Source: Variovorax boronicumulans (GTDB lineage: Bacteria; Pseudomonadota; Gammaproteobacteria; Burkholderiales; Burkholderiaceae_C). Taken from it: 64,000 bases of DNA. Position numbers and translations under genes: made by a program. Below are positions 47,777 through 56,752 of this stretch, in pieces. Below the pieces are notes generated by a model. It was not told the DNA's origin and did no database searches. It saw only the letters and a list, made by a program, of their open reading frames with translations. How positions within the stretch are numbered: position 1 is the first letter of the stretch; every line of letters starts with the position of its first letter. The stretch spans positions 1 to 64,000 of the forward strand of contig NZ_JARXVG010000001.1 in NCBI RefSeq assembly GCF_029892485.1. Direction: 5' to 3'.

Positions 47777-48637
47777 TCAATACCTTCGAGGATAGGAACC
47801 AAGAAGCCGAAACTCCGCGTGGTCCGCCAGCAGCTTGGCGATCTCCGGCTGCGACGCATGGCCCACGATGTCGACCACATACCGGTGGCCGTCCAGCGAT
47901 TTCTTTCCCGGTCGTTCGTAGATGGCCAGGACCTGGGTCGCTTGCGCAAGCGCCCGCAGCGAGCGCCGGAAGTCGGTTTCGTCGACGGTCAGCAGCAGGC
48001 TGGTCTTGTCGCTCCCGCTCGGTGCTGGCGGCACATGCCCCAGTACCCACCAGCGCGTGGTGTTGTGCGGTCCTTCCTCGATACCGTTGACGATCGGCGT
48101 CAGCCCGTAGATACGGGCTGCGCTCGGCGGCCCCATGGCCGCGAGGTCCGACGCAGTGCCTTCCGCCACCAGCTTCGCAGCGGCGCCTCCGCTGGAAGCA
48201 GCCCTGCGCTCGACGTCCGGCATTTCCTTGTCGAGCCAGGGCTTGACCTCTTCCAGCGCGACGGGATGGGCGATGACCGTGCGGATGTCCTGCCGGCGCG
48301 TGCCCGGCCTGGCCAGCAAGCTGTAGCCCAGCTCTTTCGGATACTCGGCCACCACCTGCACGCCGTCCAGGGCCAGCACGTCGTCAAGGTAAGGCGTGGT
48401 CCCCACCACGGACGTCGTGACGGGCACGCAGGCCTTGGCGACGGTTTTCGCACGCAAGGCCTTGAAAAGCGCCTCCCTGTCGAGCGCGACGAGGTTCTCG
48501 TCACCGAACAGATCCATGCAAGCCTGATGGGTCCAGCTGCCTGCCGGCCCCAGGTAGCCGACCTGGGCGCTGGTGACCGAAGACACGCCCATGGCGAGCA
48601 CGGCCATCGTCACGGTGCATTGGACAAGAGTTTTCAT
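47777..48637 (-). CDS. Secreted prephenate dehydratase-like protein
   Basis: 286 residues. Signal peptide [20 protein letters not shown] ending near [18 protein letters not shown]. The prephenate dehydratase domain follows: [10 protein letters not shown] opening motif, [20 protein letters not shown], and the catalytic TRF-type motif as [11 protein letters not shown]-terminal ACT-like region ([40 protein letters not shown]) resembles the Phe-binding regulatory domain. Prephenate dehydratase converts prephenate to phenylpyruvate and is normally cytoplasmic; an exported two-domain form is unusual. It is monocistronic. Activity is inferred. Confidence 0.8.
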   Translation of the reverse strand: MKTLVQCTVTMAVLAMGVSSVTSAQVGYLGPAGSWTHQACMDLFGDENLVALDREALFKALRAKTVAKACVPVTTSVVGTTPYLDDVLALDGVQVVAEYPKELGYSLLARPGTRRQDIRTVIAHPVALEEVKPWLDKEMPDVERRAASSGGAAAKLVAEGTASDLAAMGPPSAARIYGLTPIVNGIEEGPHNTTRWWVLGHVPPAPSGSDKTSLLLTVDETDFRRSLRALAQATQVLAIYERPGKKSLDGHRYVVDIVGHASQPEIAKLLADHAEFRLLGSYPRRY

Positions 48638-48959
48638 GAATTTGAACGACACGAACAGCCACAGGGGACGAAACGTACCGTCGTCCAGCACCTGTATCGC
48701 ATGGCGATCCTGTGCCTGGGAGCTCGCACGTCTTCGCAAAAAGGGCCATGATCCGGACCTCGAATGCGCCTGGCAATGCTTGCACGGCACGCACTTTTCC
48801 TGCGAGGCATCCCACGAGAATTCCGAGCGCCAAACCCCCACGGCGTTGCGTGATGGGCAAGCTGCAGCGAGGTCGAATGCGCGCAGACAAGCCTGCAGAA
48901 GGACCTCGAGAGGTCTCTCGCGCGGATGCCCCGATCAGGCGGCAGACCGCTGTCCCGAA
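48638..48959. other. Gap with no supported gene
   Basis: Upstream region of the secreted dehydratase; open frames here have no recognisable domain and no clear promoter was found. Confidence 0.35.
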
Positions 48960-49626
48960 GCAGCTCCAGCCGGCGGACAGGGCAACCGAGGGCGCGATCC
49001 ATATCGCAGCCGATCTTTCGACGGCCGAGGGCGCCGCCAAGGTGGCGCAGTCGATGCTCGACCATTGGGGCGGCATCGACATCCTGCTGGTTGTGGTGGG
49101 CGGCTCCGGCGCTCCGGGCGGTGGATTGCTGCCCTCGATGATGCGCAGTGGTTCGCCGAACTGAACGAGAACCAGAACCGGATGCCGGCCGTTCGGCTCG
49201 ATCGTGCGCTGCTGCCCGCGATGCTCGCGCAGGGTTCGGGCGTCACCATCCACCGCAGCTCGATTCAGCGCGTGCTGCCACTGCCGGAGTCGACGACTGC
49301 CTCTGCGGCCGCCAACGCGGCCTTGTCGACCTACAGCAAGGCGTTGTCGAAAGAAGTGACGGCCAAGGGAGTGCGCGTGCTGCGCGTGTCACCCGGATGG
49401 ATCGAGACAGAAGCGCCTGTGGCGCCGGCCGAACGCCTTGCCGATCAGGCCGGTCGGACTACGAGGGCGGCAAACAGCGCATCATGCAATCGCGTGGCGG
49501 TATTCCGCTCGGCCGTCCTGCAAGCCGAAGGAAGCTGCCGATCTGATCACCTTTCTGGCATTGCCGAGAGCTGCGATTTCGGGCTCCGAGCACCTGATAG
49601 ACGGGGGCACGGTCCCGACGGTCTAG
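48960..49626 (+). pseudogene. Decayed short-chain dehydrogenase
   Basis: An SDR recoverable from three frames: [20 protein letters not shown] then [30 protein letters not shown] then [20 protein letters not shown] and [20 protein letters not shown]; finally [20 protein letters not shown] with GGTVPTV at the end. The N-terminal cofactor motif is missing. The active-site YxxxK region reads [10 protein letters not shown] where relatives have TAYAAAKAAL, so both catalytic Tyr and Lys are lost. Clearly dead. Confidence 0.85.
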
Positions 49627-49747
49627 TCCGCATCGTTCCGCGATTGGGGCGATGCCGACGAGGCGTACTTCGATGTGAAACCGAGCTGAACGCCTCTACG
49701 GCGCCCGGGCATATGCACAGCTGGATCAAAAGGGTAGCCCGCCACAA
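49627..49747 (+). pseudogene. Fragment of an unidentified protein gene
   Basis: Reads [16 protein letters not shown], then after a frame change [20 protein letters not shown] and on into the repeat copy B ([20 protein letters not shown]). The protein-like pieces in order suggest a decayed gene, but I do not recognise the family. Confidence 0.4.
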
Positions 49748-49907
49748 GACGGCTGGTATCGTTTCACGGAACTCCTGCACAGACTTCACTTCCATTTCAC
49801 CTGGGCCAAGCACACTGCATCTCGACAGTGGTTTGGCGTTGGTAGGTCGGGGAGAAAAAAAGTCGCTCAGGGAATTGCCCCGACGCCAACCGCTGTCACT
49901 CTTCAAT
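49748..49907 (+). repeat. Dispersed imperfect repeat, copy B
   Basis: Direct-orientation partner of 7423-7580. In this copy the reading frame [26 protein letters not shown] is better preserved than in copy A, so B is probably closer to the original coding sequence. Confidence 0.6.
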
Positions 49908-50025
49908 ATTTGTTCAGGAGAAACACGCGCTTGTGACGGCCTGCCTTGATGCCCAGCCGTTTCAAAGTCCCGCGTTTATGCGTTGGGCATGCGTAAGCGG
50001 TCAACAGCAGCGACGGAATTTACGT

Positions 50026-50256
50026 ATGACCACCAAGCAAGAGTTGCCCGACGAGACGCTGAATGCGATGGCGATCGGGTGGCGCAGGAAGGCTCTCGAG
50101 GGAGATCTCCACGCCCGCGGGATAGCGCACGAGCTCGAGACTGAATTGCGCAGGCGTGCCGGTGCGCCATTCACCAACTACGACACTCTCGACATGCGGC
50201 CACTAGAGATGCGGACGGCGCGGCCCCGTTGGTGGCGATTGTGGCGCGGGCGCTGA
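50026..50256 (+). CDS. Small hypothetical protein
   Basis: 76 residues: MTTKQELPDETLNAMAIGWR, ALEGDLHARGIAHELETELR and a basic aromatic tail (RPRWWRLWRGR). Helical, Arg-rich, of a type often seen as a conserved hypothetical in Comamonadaceae. ATG follows no strong ribosome site. Function unknown. Confidence 0.5.
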   Translation: MTTKQELPDETLNAMAIGWRRKALEGDLHARGIAHELETELRRRAGAPFTNYDTLDMRPLEMRTARPRWWRLWRGR

Positions 50257-50401
50257 GGCCATGCGCCCTATGCGGTGATGCCAAAACCCGACGCGGCGGC
50301 CCGACCGACGATAAACCAAAGGTACGTAAATACCCCATTTCGGGGGTGATCAAACGTCGACCTCTACTCACTAGAAGCAGGCGTTTACGAGGGCCAAACG
50401 A

Positions 50402-50490
50402 GCAGCCACCGTTATGAGCTTGATCCATTTGGCCAAGCTCTACGGGCACGCCCCGCCTGCCTGTCTGCGCGACGTCCTGACGCGGCTGCC
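50402..50490 (+). mobile_element. IS66-family transposase C-terminal fragment
   Basis: MSLIHLAKLYGHAPPACLRD-VLTRLPAW matches the conserved end of IS66 TnpC (SLIxxAKLNGHDPxAYLKDVLTRLP). Only ~28 codons remain; the catalytic core and terminal repeats are absent. 50491-50961 after it shows no further gene. Confidence 0.6.
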
Positions 50491-50961
50491 AGCGTGGTCT
50501 TCCAGCGCGTGCGCGTCGACTGGCGCTGGTTTCACCTTCCACGGCGCATGCGCTCGCGAACGCGGGCGGTCGCAGTGGATTTATTTTTGCCGAAAGCCGC
50601 GTAGCACGACAGCATTCATCTGAGCGCCCCGCCAGAGATCGCGTGCAACAGCGGCTCGCCCAGACAGGGGGAGCGCTCTGGTAGCGCTGCCAGAACTGCT
50701 CCAGCGAATCGAAGCGGGGCCGGTGATCCGATGATCGTGCCCAGATGCAATGCGGTCGACACCGACTTGCATAGATGAATGCTCGCGCGGGACGTTCATC
50801 TTTGGATCTCATCGACTGGCCCGCTGGGTCATCAGAATTAGGTCGCTTTGACCTGTATCGATTAACGATGTCCCGGTTAATACCGAGTCCGCCAAGCGCG
50901 GCATACCGCCGCGCAGGACCCGCATTGTCGAGTCTCACGTCATTGGCATGGGTGTATAAAC

Positions 50962-50984
50962 ATCGCTTTTTATTGCAAAGCGAT
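50962..50984 (+). promoter_or_regulatory. Hairpin/operator just upstream of the H-NS gene
   Basis: Perfect 8-bp inverted repeat ATCGCTTT / AAAGCGAT around the loop TTATTGC, ending 7 bases before the ATG. As RNA it would occlude or replace the ribosome site, of which none is visible; as DNA it could bind a regulator. TATAAA lies just upstream (50955-50960). Confidence 0.55.
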
Positions 50985-50991
50985 TCACCCA

Positions 50992-51336
50992 ATGGCCAAA
51001 ACATATCTTGAAGTGCAAAAGCAGATTCAACAATTGCAAAAAGAAGCTGATGCGCTTCGCAAAAAGGAAGCGGCTGGCGTCCTCGAACGCATCAAGGAAG
51101 CAATCGTGATTTATGGATTCACTGCCAGCGACTTGGGGGTGGACACAGGCGGCGCAAAGACTCCGAAAGGTCGCAAGGTCAAGTCCACCGTATCCAGGCC
51201 GAAGGCCAAGCCGGGTAGCGCCGTCCCGAAGTACAAGGATGATCAAGGCAATGTCTGGGGTGGGCGTGGGCCTCGGCCCGCCTGGTTCAAGGCTGCACTT
51301 GAGAGTGGCAAGACGGCCGAGGAACTGACTGCTTAA
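50992..51336 (+). CDS. H-NS-family nucleoid protein
   Basis: 114 residues, the usual length. N-terminal coiled-coil oligomerisation region (YLEVQKQIQQLQKEADALRK), basic linker (KGRKVKSTVSRPKAKPGS), C-terminal DNA-binding domain with KYKDDQGNVWGGRGPRPAWF, the betaproteobacterial BpH3-like version of the TWTGxGRxP core. It should silence AT-rich or foreign DNA. It lies in a region full of mobile-element remnants and may have arrived with them. Expression may be tuned by the hairpin before its start. Confidence 0.92.
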   Translation: MAKTYLEVQKQIQQLQKEADALRKKEAAGVLERIKEAIVIYGFTASDLGVDTGGAKTPKGRKVKSTVSRPKAKPGSAVPKYKDDQGNVWGGRGPRPAWFKAALESGKTAEELTA

Positions 51337-51852
51337 TGCCTTCTTGCGATGGCGATGTACGTGGCCTTGGCCGTTGCCCTCGCTCCGTTCAGCCTGGTGG
51401 GCGCGTGATCGCGGCCTCTCCTTGATCGATGACGCGGGGCGTTGGCTGGCAAATATGCCCAAAGATGGTCCTTGCCGGCAATTGCTCAAGACAAGACCCC
51501 GATCTTGTCTGCCGCGCTCGTTGCGACTGAGCCCGATTTGAAGTGAAAGACGGTCAATGAGACTTCATTGGGATTCCCCGCGATGCGTCCAAGTGGTTCA
51601 TTGTCTGGCGCCGCCGCGGAGTATTCGAGATCGATTGCACCGAAGGTGCGCCGGCCCTGATCTTCTTCTTTACCGCCAGCCGTGCGCTTGCGGCATTGCC
51701 CGGAGATTGCCTGTGACGCCTGCCGGCGCAGCGAGCAAGCAACTGGCCGTACCACGTGTGAGCTCGGAAATGTACCGGCGTCCGAGCGTCACAGCGCCTC
51801 TTTCCACACAAGGCTGTCTGCAGCGGCGAATTGCCAGACTCCGCTTGGCCCC
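51337..51852. other. Gap with one doubtful frame
   Basis: A minus-strand frame 51486-51755 encodes FGAIDLEYSAAAPDNEPLGR and VSLTVFHFKSGSVATSAADK, which looks partly protein-like, but the start is unclear and no family is recognised. Nothing else seen. Confidence 0.3.
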
Positions 51853-54800
51853 TCAGGATCTTGCGCCCGTCACGATCGCTATGCCGCGGATCTGGCCCGC
51901 CCCCGGTGCACCGGCCACCGGCTTTGCATATCGCGTCGGCGCGAAGCGATGCAGCAACTCCGCTTCGCGGAGGCGCGCAGATTCGAGGTTCGCAAGTTTC
52001 ACGTGGCCAAAACCGCGCACCGACATTGGCAAGGCAGCCACACGCGCGGCAATCGTCTGATTGCCGGCAGTCAGCTCACCAACCATGTCCTGCAGCAGTC
52101 CATCGAAGTGATTGATCAACTCACGCTCCATGCGCCGCTCCGTCGTATGGCCGAACAGGTCGAAGACCGTGCCGCGCAGCCGCTTGCCGTGCGCCAGCCA
52201 CCTCATGGCCGGGAGCATCCAAGCGCCAAGGCGAATCTTCGTGGGAGCCCTTCCGTGCACGGGACGCGAGAGCAACGGCGGAGCCATGTGAAATTCGAGC
52301 TTCAGTTCACCCTCGAACTGGTCCTTGAGCTTCTGCAGAAAAGTGCCGTCCGTGTACAGACGCGCGACTTCGTACTCGTCCTTGTAGCTCATGAGCTTCA
52401 ACAGGCTGCGCGCCGCGTTGCGCGTGAAGGGCAGGCCCGCATCGCCGCCCGTCAGCGCGGACTCGGCCGCCTGCAGTGCGCGGATTCGTGCCTCGAAGCG
52501 CGCGGCCCACGCAGCGTTCTGGTAGCCGGTGAGTTGGCGGCGCGCATCGGCTAGCAACGCGTCCAGCGGGCGCTGGTCTGCTTGCTGCGCCTGCGCTTGC
52601 AGGGGCGCCGCCCGCAGCTGGTCGAGCGCGGCAGGGTCGCCTGCGGCAAGCCGCCCCAATGAGAACGCCGATTGGTTGGCCGCCACCGCCACGCCGTTGA
52701 GCTCGATCGCATGCATCAGCGCCTCGAGGCTCAGCGGCACCAGGCCGCGCTGCCACGCATAGCCGGTCGCCACGATGTTCGCGGCCAGCGTGTCGCCCAG
52801 GAACTCCTCGGCCAGGCTCTGCGCATCGAAGGTCTCGACCTGTTCCTCGCCCGCGACGAATCGCATCTTCTCCAGCAGCAGGTCGACGTGCAGGTCGGCA
52901 TCGGGGTTGCGCAGCGATTCGGCCACCGGGATCTCGTGGACGTTCGCCAGCACGCGCGTGCGCCCGTGCCGCACGGTCTGCAGCGCGTCGGGCGAAGCGC
53001 CCACCACCACATCGCACGCGAGGATGGCGTCGGCCTGCTGCGTGTCGATGCGCACCTGGTTCAGCCGCTCGGGCGTGTCGGCCAGCCGCACGAAGCTTAG
53101 CACCGAGCCGCCCTTCTGCGCGAAGCCCATGAAGTCGAGCACGCTGGCGGACTTGCCCTCCAGGTGCGCGGCCATCGCGATGACCGCACCCACCGTCACC
53201 ACCCCGGTACCGCCCACGCCGGTCACGAGCAGGTCGTAGGGGGCGGTCCATGCATGCGGCGCGGGATGCGCGAGCGCCGCCACGCGATGCAGAAAGGCAT
53301 CGCGCCCGGCCGCAAGCGCCCCGCTCTTGCGGCGCAGCTTGCCGCCGGTAACGCCCACGAAGCTGGGGCAGAAGCCCTTGGCGCAGGAATAGTCCTTGTT
53401 GCAGCTGGTCTGGTCGATCTTGCGCTTGCGGCCCATCGGCGTTTCCTGCGGCAGCACGGCCACGCAGTTGCTCTGCACGGTGCAGTCGCCGCAGCCTTCG
53501 CACACCGCCTCGTTGATGTAGAGGCGCTTCGGCGGGTCGGCCAGCTCGCCCTTCTTGCGGCGGCGGCGCTTCTCGGCGGCGCAGGTCTGCTCGTAGATGA
53601 GCACGGTCACGCCGGGCATTTCGCGCAGGCGCCGCTGCACCTCGTCGAGCGCGGCGCGGTCGTGGAACTCGGTGCCCGCCGGAAACTTGTTCTTGATGGC
53701 GTCGTAGTTGCCGATGGCATCGCTCACCACCACCACCTTGGTAACGCCTTCCGATTCCACCTGCCGCGCGATCGCGTCCACGCTGATGACGCCGTCCACC
53801 GGCTGCCCGCCGGTCATCGCGACCGCGTCGTTGAACAGGATCTTGTAGGTGAGCGTGGCCTTGGCCGCGACGGCCTGGCGGATCGCGAGGTAGCCCGAGT
53901 GGTAGTAGGTGCCGTCGCCCAGGTTCTGGAACACGTGCGGCGTCTTGGTGAACATGGCGTGCGAGATCCAGTCGACGCCCTCGCCGCCCATCTGGATGAG
54001 GCCCGCGGTGCTGCGGTCCATCCAGTTGGCCATGAAGTGGCAGCCGATGCCCGCGCGCGCGGTTGAGCCTTCGGGCACCTTGGTGCTGGTGTTGTGCGGG
54101 CAGCCGGCGCAGAAGTAAGGCACGCGCTTGACGCTGTCGCTCGCATTGCCCAGCAGATCGGGCGGCGTGAAGTCGCGCACATGCTGCAGGTGGTCGCCGA
54201 GGTCGTGGTTGTCGGGGAAGTGCACGGCCAGCCAGTGCGCGACCAGCTCGATGAGGCGCGACGGGCGCAGCTCGCCGAGCGCGGACACCAGCGGTTGCCC
54301 TTCGCGGTCGTGCTTGCCCACGAGCACGGGGCGCGCATCGGGCGGCGCGTTGTAGAAGATGTCACGCAGTTGCGTCTCGACCACCGCGCCCTTCTCTTCC
54401 ACCACCAGGATCTCCTCGAGCCCCTGCGCGAATTCCTTCAGCCGCGTCTGCTCGAGTGGAAAGCTCAGCCCTACCTTGTAGAGCCGCACGCCGGCGCGCG
54501 CGAGCTGCTCGGGCGAGAGCTCCAGGCGCCGCAGCACCTCCATCAAATCGTGGTGCGCCTTGCCGCAGGTGACGATGCCCACCTTCGCATGCGGGCTCAC
54601 GATGACGTGGCGGTCGATGCTGTTGCGTTTCGTGAATGCGGCCACGGCGGCGAGCTTGTCCTCCAGCCGCGACTCGATGCGCAGCGAGGGCAGGTCGGGC
54701 CAGCGGTAGTGCAGGCCGTCGGGCGGCGCGGCGTGGCCGGTGGCGGCGCGCACGGCGTCGGCGTCTTCCCAGGCGGCCACGCGCGCATTCACGGCGTCGA

Positions 54801-55467
54801 GGTCCACGGTGCCCGCGCTCTCGACGATCTCGGACAGCGCCGCCATGCCGACCCACGCGCCCGAATAGCGCGAGAGCTCGTAGCCGTACAGGCCGAACTC
54901 CAGGTATTCGGCCACGCTCGCGGGCTGCATCACCGGCATGCGCCAGGCCATGAAGGCGTGGTCGCTCTGGTGCGGCATCGACGACGACACGCAGCCGTGG
55001 TCGTCGCCCGCCACCACCAGCACGCCGCCGTGCGGCGACGAACCGTAGGCGTTGCCGTGCTTGAGCGCATCCCCCGCGCGGTCCACGCCCGGGCCCTTGC
55101 CGTACCACATGGCAAAGACGCCCTCAACGGTGCGCTCGGGGTCGGACTCCACGCGCTGCGTGCCCAGTACCTGCGTGGCGGCAAGCTCCTCGTTCACGGC
55201 CGGCACGAAGCGGATGCCGGTCTGCTTGAAGCGCTCGCCCGCCTTCCAGATGGCCTGGTCGACCATGCCCAGCGGCGAGCCGCGGTAGCCGCTCACGAAG
55301 CCCTGCGTGTTGAGGCCGCGTGCCGCGTCGCGCTGTTTCTGCATCGCCAGGATGCGGATCAGCGCCTGCGTGCCGGTGATGAAGACCGAGCCGGCATCGG
55401 CCCAGAGGTTGTCGGAGAGCTGGTAGTCGGGCCGTCGAAGCGCGGTCGTCTTGTGTGGGGCGTTCAT
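51853..55467 (-). CDS. Indolepyruvate ferredoxin oxidoreductase, fused subunits
   Basis: A 1204-residue fused IorA/IorB enzyme that oxidatively decarboxylates aryl pyruvates to aryl-acetyl-CoA. N-terminal pyrimidine domain (FVSGYRGSPLGMVDQAIWKA), TPP-binding domain (MGGEGVDWISH, NLGDGTYYHSG, ILFNDAVAMTGGQPVDGV), Fe-S clusters (CEGCGDCTVQSNC and CNKDYSCAKGFCPS), then the gamma/beta part (TGVGGTGVVTVGAVIAMAAH, DFMGFAQKGGSVLSFVRLAD). Fused forms are common in Proteobacteria. The start at 55467 is 92 bp from a divergent Lrp gene, which fits amino-acid-responsive control. Confidence 0.93.
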   Translation of the reverse strand: MNAPHKTTALRRPDYQLSDNLWADAGSVFITGTQALIRILAMQKQRDAARGLNTQGFVSGYRGSPLGMVDQAIWKAGERFKQTGIRFVPAVNEELAATQVLGTQRVESDPERTVEGVFAMWYGKGPGVDRAGDALKHGNAYGSSPHGGVLVVAGDDHGCVSSSMPHQSDHAFMAWRMPVMQPASVAEYLEFGLYGYELSRYSGAWVGMAALSEIVESAGTVDLDAVNARVAAWEDADAVRAATGHAAPPDGLHYRWPDLPSLRIESRLEDKLAAVAAFTKRNSIDRHVIVSPHAKVGIVTCGKAHHDLMEVLRRLELSPEQLARAGVRLYKVGLSFPLEQTRLKEFAQGLEEILVVEEKGAVVETQLRDIFYNAPPDARPVLVGKHDREGQPLVSALGELRPSRLIELVAHWLAVHFPDNHDLGDHLQHVRDFTPPDLLGNASDSVKRVPYFCAGCPHNTSTKVPEGSTARAGIGCHFMANWMDRSTAGLIQMGGEGVDWISHAMFTKTPHVFQNLGDGTYYHSGYLAIRQAVAAKATLTYKILFNDAVAMTGGQPVDGVISVDAIARQVESEGVTKVVVVSDAIGNYDAIKNKFPAGTEFHDRAALDEVQRRLREMPGVTVLIYEQTCAAEKRRRRKKGELADPPKRLYINEAVCEGCGDCTVQSNCVAVLPQETPMGRKRKIDQTSCNKDYSCAKGFCPSFVGVTGGKLRRKSGALAAGRDAFLHRVAALAHPAPHAWTAPYDLLVTGVGGTGVVTVGAVIAMAAHLEGKSASVLDFMGFAQKGGSVLSFVRLADTPERLNQVRIDTQQADAILACDVVVGASPDALQTVRHGRTRVLANVHEIPVAESLRNPDADLHVDLLLEKMRFVAGEEQVETFDAQSLAEEFLGDTLAANIVATGYAWQRGLVPLSLEALMHAIELNGVAVAANQSAFSLGRLAAGDPAALDQLRAAPLQAQAQQADQRPLDALLADARRQLTGYQNAAWAARFEARIRALQAAESALTGGDAGLPFTRNAARSLLKLMSYKDEYEVARLYTDGTFLQKLKDQFEGELKLEFHMAPPLLSRPVHGRAPTKIRLGAWMLPAMRWLAHGKRLRGTVFDLFGHTTERRMERELINHFDGLLQDMVGELTAGNQTIAARVAALPMSVRGFGHVKLANLESARLREAELLHRFAPTRYAKPVAGAPGAGQIRGIAIVTGARS

Positions 55468-55502
55468 GCCCGGAATTGTTCTGCCGCACCCCGAGTAAGT
55501 GT

Positions 55503-55539
55503 TTCTTCAATACACTGGCGCAGACCCTTGTTTGAAGAA
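55503..55539. promoter_or_regulatory. Dyad between the oxidoreductase and lrp genes
   Basis: Perfect inverted repeat TTCTTCAA / TTGAAGAA with a 21-base centre, inside the 92-bp divergent gap. Likely an Lrp/AsnC site serving both promoters; the binding protein is inferred. Confidence 0.6.
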
Positions 55540-55559
55540 GAATCCTCTCGGAAACCGCT

Positions 55560-56078
55560 ATGAACGTCGATTCTGTTTCTCTTGACGAGCATTGCCTCAA
55601 GATCCTTTCTGCGCTGCAGCACGACGGCCGGCAGACGGTGCAGCAGATTTCAGAGGCCGTCGGGCTCTCGCCCACGCCTTGCTGGAAGCGCATCAAGGAC
55701 ATGGAGGCGGCCGGTGTGATCCGCGGCTACACGGCCATGATCGATCCTGAACTGGTGGGCCTGCATGTCTCGGCCGTGGCCGAGGTCAACCTCGATCGCC
55801 ACAGCGAGGCGATGGTGCAGCGCTTCGAGGAGGTGGTGGCCGCGAGCCCGCAGATCATCCGCTGCGTGTCGGCCACCGGGCCGGCGGACTACATCCTCCA
55901 CGTGACGGTGCCCGACATGAAGCACTACGAGCGCTTTCTGCACGAGGTGCTCTTCAGCCTGCCGGGCGTGACGCACGTGCGCTCGAGCATCGTGCTGCGC
56001 GAGATCAAGTCGGAGGTGGCGCTGCCGCTCGGCCACCTGATGAGCGCAAAGGGGGTCGCGACGCCTTTGCGACGCTAG
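55560..56078 (+). CDS. Lrp/AsnC-family regulator
   Basis: 172 residues. Helix-turn-helix ~10-65: LDEHCLKILSALQHDGRQTV, ISEAVGLSPTPCWKRIKDME. RAM ligand/oligomer domain after residue ~70 (GLHVSAVAEVNLDRHSEAMV, CVSATGPADYILHVTVPDMK, VTHVRSSIVLREIK). Such proteins sense amino acids; aromatic amino acids would fit the divergent indolepyruvate oxidoreductase. Confidence 0.93.
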   Translation: MNVDSVSLDEHCLKILSALQHDGRQTVQQISEAVGLSPTPCWKRIKDMEAAGVIRGYTAMIDPELVGLHVSAVAEVNLDRHSEAMVQRFEEVVAASPQIIRCVSATGPADYILHVTVPDMKHYERFLHEVLFSLPGVTHVRSSIVLREIKSEVALPLGHLMSAKGVATPLRR

Positions 56079-56347
56079 AAGGCGTATTTCGCTCGGGGAC
56101 ACACCAGGGCCGAGGTGCACAGCTGTTCGACCAATCGCGTCGCGGGAAGACGGCTGGGATCGAGCCGGCCAAGATGCGCGCCCGAACGGGCACTGCCCGG
56201 CGTGATTGGGGTCGTGTGACGACGAAGGATAACCGTCCAGTCACCTCATCTTTGACGATTCAGGTGCCGAGGATGCGGATCTGCGCAGACGACGGTCGCT
56301 GTATTCTTCAATGATGAGATGCACCGCCACATTGGAATGAACAGACC

Positions 56348-56608
56348 ATGACGCCCGATCACCGAGTATTTGTTGCGTTGAAGCGGCCACCCGGATACGA
56401 GGACGTCCATGCCGAGTTGGTCGTGGAAGATGCGATGCATCAGGATTGGCCGTGGGAGCTCCTACGCGACGAAGGCACCGCCGTCGTGGTCGTGATTGAC
56501 CGTCCGGAGGGATACGAACGGTCTTCCGCAACCGAAGTTGCCAAGGGCGCGATAAAGGAGACTTGGCCTATGTGGTCACTTCTCAAGCGCAGCAAGCCTG
56601 CTGGCTAA
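56348..56608 (+). CDS. Small hypothetical protein
   Basis: 86 residues with two similar halves: RVFVALKRPPGYEDVHAELV-VEDAMHQDWPWELL and VVVVIDRPEGYERSSATEVA-KGAIKETWPMWSLL. Both have RPxGYE followed by a W-rich helix, so it is probably an internal duplication. The ATG lacks a clear ribosome site. No family recognised. Confidence 0.5.
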   Translation: MTPDHRVFVALKRPPGYEDVHAELVVEDAMHQDWPWELLRDEGTAVVVVIDRPEGYERSSATEVAKGAIKETWPMWSLLKRSKPAG

Positions 56609-56752
56609 CAGGGCTCCGCCAACCCTGGCGGGGACCTCGATCCGTAGAGTGGACGTGACCCCTCGTCGCATCCTCCGGTTTCGTCATCTGCTGGAAGCCC
56701 ATGATCTAGCTATCGACGGAGCTACGCCCCGCCGCGACAGTGGACCACGGCT

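Noticed and set aside
50581..50799. 72-codon minus-strand frame after the IS66 fragment
   Set aside because: No coding character in any one frame; probably more decayed sequence.
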